64,000 nucleotides of DNA. Origin: Gordius sp. MW1. Lineage: Eukaryota; Nematomorpha; Gordioida; Gordea; Gordiidae. The notes beneath the pieces are model-generated. The model was not told the origin of the DNA, ran no database searches, and saw only the letters and a list, made by a program, of their open reading frames with translations. Shown in pieces: positions 34,865-48,861 of the stretch; the first letter of the stretch is position 1; the number at the start of each line of letters is the position of its first letter. The translations under genes and the position numbers were made by a program. The stretch spans positions 19,540,060 through 19,604,059 of the forward strand of contig OZ038529.1 of assembly GCA_964036665.1 (NCBI GenBank), given 5' to 3'.

Positions 34865-35180
34865 CATAGACTAGATAGTTAGACTGCTCATCAACGCACA
34901 AAATGTGTACCCTTTTTTACACCATTTTGAAAGGCACATTGTATATTGGTGATCACATAGAAATTCGTAATTTCGCAAATTAAATAATCTTTAAAAGTAA
35001 ATAAAAAATATTGAATTGGGTAGATGTCAAAAACCGCATTAAATAAATATCATTTACACAATACGTAAAAATTAAAAATGTAAAAAATGCGATTAAAGTT
35101 TGTTATATAGCGCCATTAATAAAAATTGCTATTTTGTTTAATATTAATTTATTGACGTTCGTTTTAATTTATAAACTAGT
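34865..35180. repeat. Inverted repeat arm, partner at 28420-28697
   Basis: Starts CATAGACTAGATAGTTAGAC, a P/foldback-like terminus, and runs to ATAAACTAGTGAGG. It may be the left end of an element whose right end was not found; the 8 bp before it are GATGGTAA. Confidence 0.7.
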
Positions 35181-35568
35181 GAGGAAGGTAAATTGACTGT
35201 TATAGGGCAAAATACATGGTTAAAATTAGTGATGGTGAAACGCTTAGGGCCATTGTTACACGATCCAAATTCTTGTACTGTACTAGCGATTTGACATTCC
35301 ATTTTCTTATTCGATCCAAAAAATAACGAAGCGCTCACGTTTTCATATTGTGATTTCGGTCTCGTGTATCCAATCCATTTTTTTATTCATTCAATAATTT
35401 ATATTTTAGCAATTTTTTGAGAGGAACTCTTACATAGAATCAATTAATTGATGCTAAGGAAAAATAGGAACTGACTATGGTATTTGTTTAATTTTTTATA
35501 TATTGGATATATTTAGGTATTAGTTTCGTAAATCGCACTTTAATTTGTTGATTAAATTTTAAACACCT
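35181..35568. other. No gene recognised
   Basis: 35400-35568 is homologous, inverted, to 22963-23060 next to MITE copy 2. Otherwise featureless. Confidence 0.45.
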
Positions 35569-35775
35569 CATGGGAGTAGCCAGGAAATTGAAATTAGAGG
35601 GGGTAATAAGGATTAAGGGAGGGGCAAAGTGTCCATTTTTTTAATTTTAGCCATAATTTAATAAAATATTTAAGATTTTTAAATTTTAGCCATAATTTAA
35701 TAAAATATCTAAGATTTTTTAAATTTAAAGGGGGGCAGCCACCCCTCCCTACCACCCCCTGGCTACGCCCATGCA
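35569..35775. mobile_element. Palindromic GC-rich MITE, copy 3 (inverted relative of 22797-22962)
   Basis: CATGGGAGTAGCCAGG at the left and CCTGGCTACGCCCATG at the right. It is followed by TTTCTTACTCTCGCGTTGGA and a CGGGTTCGGG tract exactly as, inverted, before copy 2. A ~45-bp AATTTTAGCCATAATTTAAT unit is duplicated inside. Confidence 0.75.
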
Positions 35776-36105
35776 CACAGCGATTTTTCTTACTCTCGCG
35801 TTGGATACCAAAATTTGAAACACGTTCAAAAGGGATTCGGTTAAAAAATTTTTTAATACTTTCGGGCCGGTTTGGGTTCGGGTTGAAAATTTTAAAATGC
35901 TTTCGGGTCGGGTTCGGGTTGAAAAAATTTTCATGTGATTTGGGCGAGGCCTAACTGACTCAATGGTTTGGGAGGACCCTTGCAGGCAATTTAATTATTA
36001 TCAGACCTTGATGGGTTTTGGCAGAAATATTAAAATGATCAATGATAGCGGTATTCATTCTGTGTATAAAATGTGGAACGTTATAATAAAACCAAGGCCT
36101 TCGAC

Positions 36106-36180
36106 CCTGGTGGGAAGGGGGAGGGGGGAGGGAAGGCGGGGAAGGGAAGGGGGGAGGAAGGTGCAGGAGGGAAGGGGGAA
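36106..36180 (+). repeat. Polypurine G/A tract
   Basis: About 75 bases almost free of pyrimidines, with many GGG/GGGG runs. It can form triplex or G-quadruplex structures. Confidence 0.8.
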
Positions 36181-36639
36181 CTAACTCATCTGTACTCCGT
36201 ATTAGCATATTTGTTATGCAATTTATGGGCGAGAAAGGTGGGAAGGGGCGAGAATTCCTATAGGGGGGTATAAAATGCAAAATGATTAGTTAATAATTTA
36301 TACAAATATTTAAAAAGTTAAATTTTCGTAAAACTCTTATAATTTTATTAACATTTTATTTATTGAGTAATAGGTTTTCCTTCATTCATTCTTATTTATC
36401 AACTTTCTAAATTAACCAAAATGACGAAAGGAACGCAAATTGAGGGTTTGACCTTGGAAAAGCCAATAGTCATCCTTCCAAAACGTACAACTTTCAACTT
36501 AGAGTTTTTTTGATATTGTATAAATTTAAACATGGTGTAGGCGACCCATAATTTGAATTATGACTATAGACTTTATTGAAATCATGCACATATGTATAGT
36601 ATAAACAAGACATTAAAAAAACGAAAAAAATTTCCACTC

Positions 36640-38060
36640 AGACCTTGGCCATTGGTCATTTTTTTCATTACTTTGGCCAGTGGTCATTTCTTCTAAGGGT
36701 GAGCAGACAGCCAAATAACTAGCCTATAATTATAATCTAGAATAATAAATCGATTTTAATCTCACTTTGGCCAGTGTTCATTTTTATTGGTCAGTAGCCA
36801 GCAAACAGCCAAATAGCCTATATTTAAAATATAGAAAAAAAATTGATACACTTTGGCCAATGGTCCTTTTTTTTATTTGTCAGTAGCCAGGACACGGTCA
36901 AATAGTCATATTATCAATGGTATTACTATTAACAAGAACAATATATTAATTTAATAAAAAAAATAAAAAAAATTTGCCCTGCGGGATTCGAACCCACATC
37001 AGTAGAGGCATAAACCTTTGTGGGGGGGGGCATAGGGACCCATATCAGTAGAGGCATAGGCCCTTGTAGTGGGGGCATAGGTAATTATCAGTTAACATGA
37101 TATAGCAATTCAAAGAACGAAAAAAATTTCGATTTATACTTTGGCCAATGGTCGTTTTATTCATTGGCCAGTAGCCAGGACACGGTCAAAAAGGATATAA
37201 ATACATAAGAAACAAAAAAATACGAAAAAAATTTCAATTCACAATTTGGCTAATGGTCATTTTTTTCATTGGTCAGTAGCCAGGACACGGTCAAAAAGTC
37301 ATATTATCAATGGTATTAACAAGAACAATATTTAATTTAAAAAAAATAATAAATAAAAAATATTTGCCCTCTCCGGGATAACCCACATCAGTAGAGGAAT
37401 AAGTCTTTGTGGAGGGGGGGGGCACAGGGACCCATATCAGTAGAGGCATAGGCCCTTGTAAGGGGGGCATAGGTAATTATCAATGTTAATTATAGCAATT
37501 CAAAAAAAAATTTCAAATCACAATTTGGCCAATGGTCATTTTTTTCATTGGTAAGTAGCCAGGACACGGTCAAAAAGTCATATTATCAATGGTATTAACA
37601 AGAACAATATATTAATTGAATTTAAAAAAAAAATTTTGCCCTTTCCAGGTATCGAACCAGCAATTAAGAATTTGCCCTCGCCGGGATTCGAACCCACATC
37701 AGTAGAGGCATAGGCTTTTGTAGGGGGGGGGGCACAGGGAGCCATATCAGTAGGCATAGGTAGGCCCTTCTAGGGGAGGGCATAGGGTAATTTATCAATG
37801 TTAACCTAATTTACTAATTCAAAAAACGAAAAAAAAAAATTTCGAATCACAATTTGGCCAATGGTCATTTTTTTCATTGGTCAGTAGCCAGGACACGGTC
37901 AAAAAGTCATATTATCAATGGTATTAACAAGAACAATATCTTAATTTAATAAAAAAAAATTTTGTCCTCTCCGGGTAAACTAGCAATCAGAACGTTGGAC
38001 GGACAACGGACGGACGGACAACAAAAAGCGAGCCCATAAATTGCATAGCAATTATTATGT
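36640..38060 (-). repeat. Tandem array with tRNA-minihelix-like motif, right inverted copy
   Basis: Reverse-complement counterpart of 25324-26600. Units contain TTTGGCCAATGGTCATTTTT, CAGTAGCCAGGACACGGTCA and ATATTATCAATGGTATTAAC. Units at 36975-37020, 37365-37400 and 37675-37710 carry CCGGGATTCGAACCCACATC followed by AGTAGAGGCAT. The end CCCATAAATTGCATAGCAAT (38035-38054) matches the start of the left array. Confidence 0.8.
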
Positions 38061-38394
38061 CAATCAGATGGATCAAAAATTTTATATAGAGGAAAGGATA
38101 GATAACCAATAGGTGTCGAGCTTCAAGTTCACTTTTTATTTCACTATCAACATTTTTAAATGTTTCAAGCATTTTAATAAGGCTATTCCATCTTGGTTCA
38201 TGGCTAAATCATTTACCAACCTAATTTATATATAATTCGTTTTAAATCCTTTTAACTATAAGAATCGTGTTTATTTTTTGATACATTTAAAAAAATTCGA
38301 TGTATGAATATTTATCATATATATTTATTAATTTATGTAGAAAAAATTTATAATATATGGTACATTGTTTTTGATAGTGAAAAAATTTGTTTCT

Positions 38395-39185
38395 CAATCA
38401 TGCCGGGCCTGTCGTGTTTTTTAAATAATAGGTCGGGCCGGACCCGAAATTTAAAGCTCATGATATTTTAAGCCATGGCCCTGCCTGGAAATTCCTAAGC
38501 CCGGGGCGAGCCTCGGGCCGCTTCTACAGGTCTCTAATGGAGGCTAGAGCATTAATTGGATAAAAACAATATTCACTAATGTTTTTGCACTCAATTTTTT
38601 TGACCCCCCATAATTCAAATCTCTACGCCCACGAATACAATATTTTAGGATTAAATTGTGCCTTTTCTTGTTTAGAATTATTTAAGGGCAAAACTAGTTC
38701 TCATCGAACAAATTATATTTGATAAAGTAAAACAAAAATGTTTAAAGAAAATATCTGTATAATATGTTCCACGTGTACTTTGTAATAGAGACCAAAGCCC
38801 GGCCCGACCCGCGACCGGTCAACCTTCTTAAATTTAGATTTTTAAGCGGGCCCGGGAAGGCAGCATAGTAAGATTTGGGCAATTCGGGCTTAATAAGATT
38901 ATTTTGTAAAGTGTGTTATTTTTTCGTGTATTAGTTTGTCATTTTTTATTTGATTGTGTATAATTTATATTTATCGTAGTTCTTATCCAAAAAAATTGAA
39001 AATTAAATTCTAAATGTTTTGGAGATTAGGGCAGAATTTAAAAAATTATCACTTCGGGCCGGGTAGTTCGGGCAGCACTTATTATTAGGGCATGGCAGGC
39101 CGTACCCTTTGAAGGGTTCATACGGCCCCGGCGGACAATTTAGCCATAAATTTTGACCGGGTCGGATTTGGGGAGAAAAATCTGA
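38395..39185. repeat. GGGCCGGACCCG low-complexity family
   Basis: Patches of GGGCCGG/CCCGACCCG (38400-38520, 38795-38895, 39055-39170) are separated by AT-rich DNA. Similar patches lie at 48540-48810 and within the DPH1 intron (49375-49430, 49920-49975). Confidence 0.6.
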
Positions 39186-39951
39186 CCTTTGCTTCGTAAT
39201 TTGTTTTATAAATTACTGAGATAATATAATTTTTTTAAGCTACATATGAGAATCTTTTAATTTCTTTACTATTATTTAACATGATTTTTTAGCGGTTTTT
39301 AAATTGGTATTCAAGACATATTGCATTTATTGCTAATTTTATATTAAATAAAAATGCTTTGCAATCATATTCATGTTATAATTCCACAAAAATTGTTTTT
39401 TTAACCTTGAGCTCGATACAACAAAAGGATTACTTAGGAAAAACTCTTCTTGTTTAATCTTCCTTTCCGCTTCTGTCTCTCTCTATAAAGCGATATTCTG
39501 AAGTGTTTGTAACAGTGCCCCGGTCGCGCTAGTTAACCCAATTTAACCTAATTCGGGTTGCATTCAATTTTTGGATCTTTGATGTTTGCTAATAAGGAAA
39601 CAATTCTCACGCTAACTTGTGAGCTGGCACACATTGCACGGGAACACGTCTTTTAACACTAAATTTTTTATTACCTTTTAATACAAAAATTTGGAAAATT
39701 TTTACTTTTTTCTTATCCTGACTTCATGAAAAACTTTATCTCTTTATTCTGGTTTTTCTGTGCTTTTTGGGTAAGAGATTGATAATAAAATTTAAATTAT
39801 AAAATATATAAAACATTCAAAAACTTAGGTTATTATAGTCTGTTTATCATGCCATATGTTCAATTATCGCCGTGTAAACTATAAAATACACTTATTACAC
39901 ACACTCTATCTATTATATCAATATAAAATTGTTATTTTTCAATGAGCTTAG
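39186..39951. other. Upstream region of the ZP-like gene
   Basis: No exon recognised. Earlier exons, including any signal peptide, would be expected here or further left. Confidence 0.35.
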
Positions 39952-41781
39952 TGAACTTAATATAGTATCTGTTTGGACAATAAAGGTTTTTAAAGTTGAA
40001 GGAATTTGGAATCTCTGGCCAGCATGGGATCCTATGTCCGTAATTGATCCAACTGCCCAAAACTATGTTTACAATGCTGAAATTAATAGTAATATTTATT
40101 TTTAAATCTTGTTTTAAAACAATAAAAATATAAATTGCACAATAAAAATATTAAAGGTTAGCAATATATTTATATGGGTAAGCCAATCAAATACTCTTTG
40201 ATCAAATAAAGTTCCACATTTTTATTAAATACATTAAAATTAGCTTTAAACGATTGCCTTTCTGCTTTAAAGATTTAGGAATATATTCTTTGAAATTCAT
40301 CCAACATTTTTATAATAGAGATTAAATTAACCAAAGGCTTAGACAGGATTTAAGTTGGGAGGGGATTCAAAAAGTTTGGTAATGATTTATAAAAGGTCAA
40401 TAATTATTTTTGGAACTATAATCCAAATTTCGTTAAATAAAATATAGAAAATTTTAGATTTGGGTGAAATCCCTTTCCCACTTTCTCATGGGTGTTTAAA
40501 ATTGAATTTAATGTCATTATTTAATAAAGTAACACTTTTGCCATTGTAAAATTCAAACAGTTCTAAAGTTAAAATCTCTCTATATATATAAATTATTTTA
40601 TTTGTATTTATTAGGGCTAGAATTTCAATGCAACAATACTACTTCAACTTTATTTATATCATTTACTGGCCCATTTTACGGAATAATTTCATTATCCAAC
40701 GAGCGATGCAGCGTGAAAGTTTTGGGTAGAAAGAAGATCAATTACACCTTTCAAACCACTCATTGTGGTACTCGGGGATACCAAAATGTATCTATTATTA
40801 TTATTACATATTAATATAATTAAAAATTTATCTAAGTTTTCTACAATATATAGTAGAATGAAATGGGATTTGAGTCTTTCATTTTTAATAATAATTCGAA
40901 GATAAAATTAAACACTTTTTATAAAATGCCTAAACATCGATTAAATTAAATTATTTACGCCTTGTTTGCCATTTATTTTAGTTTTCGAGCTAATAAATCA
41001 ATATAATCAATATATAATATAAGTGGTTGGTTGGTAATATCTTTTCATGCTGTCGATTTAATGATCTCGCCTCTAAAACATCTATATCTATTTAATGCAG
41101 TTTACGCGTTAAATATCAACCATTAGGAGAACATTCAAAAAAAATATAATACATTTATTAAAATTACCTTAAAATTATCACGATTAGTATTAAAAAAAAA
41201 CATTTTTTAAGAGAAACTGGTATGGTAAACACTGTCCCTTTGAAGTATTTTTAGAGAATTTTAAATATTCAAAATCACTTTCTTTAACTTTATAAAGTTT
41301 ATAAGTTAAAGCTGGGCTACAAAATTAAATTCTTTGGCGCCAACATCGCCAATTTATTAGGGAAATTTAGAATTTTGGCCATAAACGATACCAATGAATA
41401 TAATAATTGCCAGGCATTTTATGATGACGATAAATTCTATAGCGGCCCATCAAACTATGCACTTAACATCAGCATTGAATTTGTAATTTATTATAGGCCT
41501 GATTTTGGAACATTGATGATGATAGAATTTTGAATTTTAAATGAACAAATTAATAATGTTTACTTCAAAGCGATGTTTAGTTAAGACACTATAATGTCTC
41601 TATGATATACTTCATTTTAACTCCTGTTATGGATTTGTCATCAATTTATATGCAGAAATCTGGTACAAAAAACAAGGTCCGAGTAGATGTCAACATCGAT
41701 TATCTCAGCAACAGAAAGGTGACACGAAGGGTTGAGTGCATTTATCCATTAAACGAAACTATTTATCCTAATACTGTTTAA
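39952..41781 (+). CDS. ZP-N-like domain protein, partial gene model
   Basis: Four + strand exons splice in phase: 39952-40088, 40615-40787, 41306-41482 and 41656-41781, with GT/AG borders and stop TAA at 41779. The second exon encodes LEFQCN, FTGPFYGIISLSNERCSVKV and FQTTHCGTRG. The spacing of Cys, the F-x-G-x-x-Y and the C-G-T triplet match the N-terminal half of zona-pellucida domains, which polymerise extracellular matrix or cuticle proteins. The later exons (KFRILAINDTNEYNNCQAF; DYLSNRKVTRRVECIYPLNE) do not show a clear ZP-C half. No start codon, signal peptide or membrane anchor was found, so the 5' end is missing. It could also be a decaying gene. The splice model is mine and unconfirmed. 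Confidence 0.45.
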
Positions 41782-43408
41782 AAATGCCGCACAAATGTAT
41801 TATTAATATATGCTTTTAAGTAAATAAACGCTGAAAACTCTAAAAAATTTCTGCTTGAAATTTAGTTAGTCAATAATATAAAAAAGTTGATTAGAATTTT
41901 TTTTGAGTATTCTAAAAGAATACATGTTTTCACAATTTATTTATCGAAAAAAGGGTATAGACTTTAAATAGATATAAGCTTAATTTAAAGTTTTTTAAAT
42001 TATCTGTAATCTAAAAAGGTTTATAGCGTTAATCCATGCCTTTTCTTTTTATTTGCAAAGCCTATATAAAAAAGCATGCCTCAGAATACTAATTTATAGA
42101 AAGCCATAACCAACACTTGTAAAGTTAACTTTTATTAATTATTCAAATTATAAACTAATAATGGTTATTACAATTTAAGGTTAATGTTTTTCAGAAAAAA
42201 ATGAAAAAATACAAAGATGATTTTTAATCGTGGTGTCACTTAACAAAGAAATAAAAAGGTGAACAATTTAAACAAAATTTTGTAAAGGGAATAAAGTAAT
42301 GCAATGTAATTCTCCGTTGCACTCGTCCAACAATTCGAATAACCAAGTTAGAGCCTCTTTTTAAAAGACTCTCCATCCTTCGGAATTTCATCAAGTTTGC
42401 CATGTTTGAATAAGGAATTTTCGTGTTTTCACCTTTTGTTCAGTGTCCCGCAATTTTTACCCCACGCATTACGAGGTAGGATAAAAATAACATTTAGTAG
42501 ACCATTCCATCCTCTAAAGTCACGCATAAAAGAAATCGTTCAAATGACAAATATACCAACAATTCACAGTGTCCTTTCACTGTTCAACAAGAACAATTTC
42601 CATCAGATTTCTCCGCGACGTTGGCTGATGGTTAAAACACGGACAAAACCCATCGCGCAACGTCGCGCCAGATATAAGTGTGTGTATACATACAACAAAA
42701 AAATATGAAAAAGTAAAATGGGGTGGGGAATGATTTGGGCGGGCAAAATTAGTGAGGCTTGTTGAGCAAGGAGAAGCCATTCGTCGTCACCTTTGAGAAC
42801 GTTTGCTTTGTAGTTGTCGATGTTTATAGTTGTGGGGGTCTAAAGGGGGTAAGGAAAGATGAAGGGGGGAGGGGGCAATATAAATTATATCGCGGTGTAC
42901 GTAATATAAATTGTTTCTCAAAATAAGTGATGGTATGTACAAGAGTGGCCTGCTGCATGTAAAAGTATATGTACATAAAGAGATGATTAAATATAAAGGC
43001 GAAAAATAAGTTATGTACAGGTAACTAGGTCAGAGGGGATCAAACTAATCCATAAAACGATCATTCACATCCCAACGTGTATTGTGGTAGAAAAGGAGAG
43101 AAAGATGCAATGGGTTAGTTGGGGGAGGGGAAATTGCATCGAAATAAAAAAAATAAACAGGTTTCATAACGGTAAAAGGATAAATCATATATGTATATAT
43201 TCGTATGTATGTTTGTAACGACAAAAGTGTATAGGATTTTCATGGGAACGTAATGTAAGTTATAGGTAACTATCTGTCTCAGCGTTAAAGTATATGGTAT
43301 GTAGTCTTTAAGATGAAAGGTTTGCATGCATACACACACTCAAAGGTTTTGGCGCATATAAATATTCGATATTATAGAGTTCAGACATGCAGAGGGTTAA
43401 ATAGAAGT
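41782..43408 (-). other. Probable 3' UTR of DDX6
   Basis: Downstream of the DDX6 stop. Composition is less AT-rich than surrounding intergenic DNA, and an AATAAA (minus) lies at 42131-42136. Small open frames here have no domain. Confidence 0.4.
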
Positions 43409-46446
<3,038 letters not shown>

Positions 46447-48169
46447 AATAAATTTAAATAAGTATTCTAGATTTCACTATAGGTTTTCTTTTGTAAATAA
46501 TTTAATAAGTGCACAATGACAGGTTTGTAAATTTTTTAAATGGAATCGATTTTGATATGCGTTTACTACGTAGAGAACGATAAGTCACTTTACACGTCTT
46601 GTTTGGCTCGGCTTAATTGGAATATTTATTTTTAAAAATAAATAATAATATTGGCCAACTAAATTGTCAATTAAAACCAGGCTTTAGGTAAATAGTGTGT
46701 AAAGGCTTATTTAAATTTAATATAATCGTTTTTAGTTAAGCAAATCAACTTTTGCCTAGGGAGTAAATTAGGTCAATTTATGAGTGAAGGATCTAATCAT
46801 TCATTCATTTAAAAAATAGGTATGTCATGTACAATAAAGTGTTTTTTAATATGACTTATTTGTGACCATTTATATATTATTTAAACCATAACTTCTATAT
46901 ATCATGTGCTTTTAAATTAAATTTAATTACTAAGGGTTAGGTGGCCTTAGTAAGTTAATATTACCTAAAATACTATGGGCAAAATATTATGTGATAATTG
47001 CTTTCCCTTCAAATGCATTTGGGGTTTAATACTATTGACTATTTGCTGATTTCTCTTATTTAGATTTTGTTAAATATTAAAATTTAAAATGTTTATTACA
47101 ATATTTATTATTTCATCTTTAGTTAATTCATTTCAATTAGTTATCATGTGTGAATAAAAGCTAAAAGATTCTCATCAAATTTCTCCAATGATTTATCAAA
47201 AAACACTTTTTTTATTCCTCTTTAGTTGCAAATAAATTGTTGTGACATAAATTTGATTGGTGTAAATTGATTTTTAATTGTAATATTTTTTACCCATTTT
47301 AATAAATCTTCCATCCAAATGTGGTATTTTATTTCCTGTTAATTTTATTGTATAATATAATAATTTTTTGTATATTCTTAAGACAAATTAGTATTTATTA
47401 TTTATAATATTATACATGGGAACTAGTTAATTCTATTGTTGAAAATAAACTTGAGCTGGTTGTAACAAAATAAAAGTCATGGCACATGGCGAGACATTAA
47501 TTGTTGATATAATTGTTACAAAATAATTTTATAAATGCCAAATACAACCAATTACCATAAGGGTTAAAGGAAAATCAGTTATGTGGAAAGTTATGATAGA
47601 GTATAAGCTTTGTCTTGTAACCTTTTAATGTTTTTTGAGTGTATCATTAAATTTGTTAAAATTATTTTAAAATTATGTCAAATCTATTAATACATTAGAT
47701 AGTTATTGATTGTTTCAGTCTGTGCAAAAAATGTAAATGGTTATTTATCACCTGTCTAGATTCACTTAATTAATAAAAATTGTTTTTCCAAAATCATAGA
47801 CTTTATTGACTTTTTCTAACTTTTTGGCACCAAATATATAATAAAAATTGTTGGACTGATGGACTACGATTGCTTGATCTCAATTTAATTCCTTCTCTCT
47901 TTATCTAATATATTTTATCAAGCAACTGTTTACCCTAGAATAAAATATATCCATAAATGAAATCTGTTCTACTTTTATCATTTTTAAGTTAAACTAAAGT
48001 GAGCTCCGGAATGGTCATTTCATGCAACAAATAAGCTTAATTATATTTGGACTAGAAAATGTTATTAAATTAAACTCTTAAACCATTGCACTCATGTTAC
48101 ATTTTTCTAAATTATTGTATTAAACTCGTTACTTGATCAACTACTTCTAATTATATACGTCACTAATAA
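46447..48169. other. Intergenic region upstream of DDX6
   Basis: 1.7 kb of AT-rich DNA, probably containing the DDX6 promoter near 46450-46600. No TATA or initiator can be named with confidence; no coding motif. Confidence 0.4.
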
Positions 48170-48480
48170 AATTAGACTTCAAAAATTCTCCCCTATTTTA
48201 TCCACCACCTGGACCTCAAATAATCCCCTTTATCATAATCTTATAGTAAAATTTAACACCAATATTTGATGTATAAGGCTCTACTTGATATGCTGCTCCT
48301 ATTCTACCCCAATAATAATAAGACTCCAAAATCCGCCCCCCCCCTTTATTCAAAACTTCACACACCACAACCAACGGAGTTATAATATTTTCCCTTCGTT
48401 GTTCTGTCATAGCCTTAAAAGCGCGTAAGTGGTTGGTTAAGACTCCACCCAAAATTCTACACTAATAATAATAAAACTCT
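48170..48480. repeat. Degenerate tandem repeats upstream of DPH1
   Basis: Three units of ~140 bp begin CTAATAA(T)AA(A/G)-ACTC and continue AATTCTC/ATCCGC-C. The last includes TGGTTGGTTAAGACTCCACC, nearly repeated over the first codons of DPH1 at 48865-48887. 48540-48810 follows with CCCGGCCCGACCCGG patches. Confidence 0.55.
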
Positions 48481-48861
48481 CGTAATTCTCGCCTACGTTT
48501 CAAACTTAATACCAGAGGTATGTATTTGTTAAAAATATTCTGCTCCGGTCCGATTTTATAACTAAGCTGCCCGCCCGAATATTATTAAAGCTGCCCGGCC
48601 CGAAATAATTTTTTTAAATTTAGATTTAATATTGTTATATTTTGTAGAAAATTTGTTTGTTTGGATTCGAACTAGGATAACAATTATGATACAATCAAAG
48701 AAAAAAGTGACAAAATAACACACGAAAACAAATAATTACATTATCTTAAAATATGCCCGGCCCGACCCGGGGGCTAGGCGGGCACCGGGCCGGGCTTTTC
48801 TGGTTCCTGCTTTGTACACCATATAACCTACTATTATTTTGTAATCGTAAACCAGGGGTGG

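Noticed and set aside
34432-34869. 145-codon ORF with repeated Phe/Leu/Gly segments
   Set aside because: Translation of the tandem units in a GC-rich MITE.
28420-35180. A single 6.8-kb transposon bounded by the inverted arms
   Set aside because: The CATAGAC-type termini of the arms point inward to the central region rather than outward, and no flanking duplication was found; two separate elements fit better.
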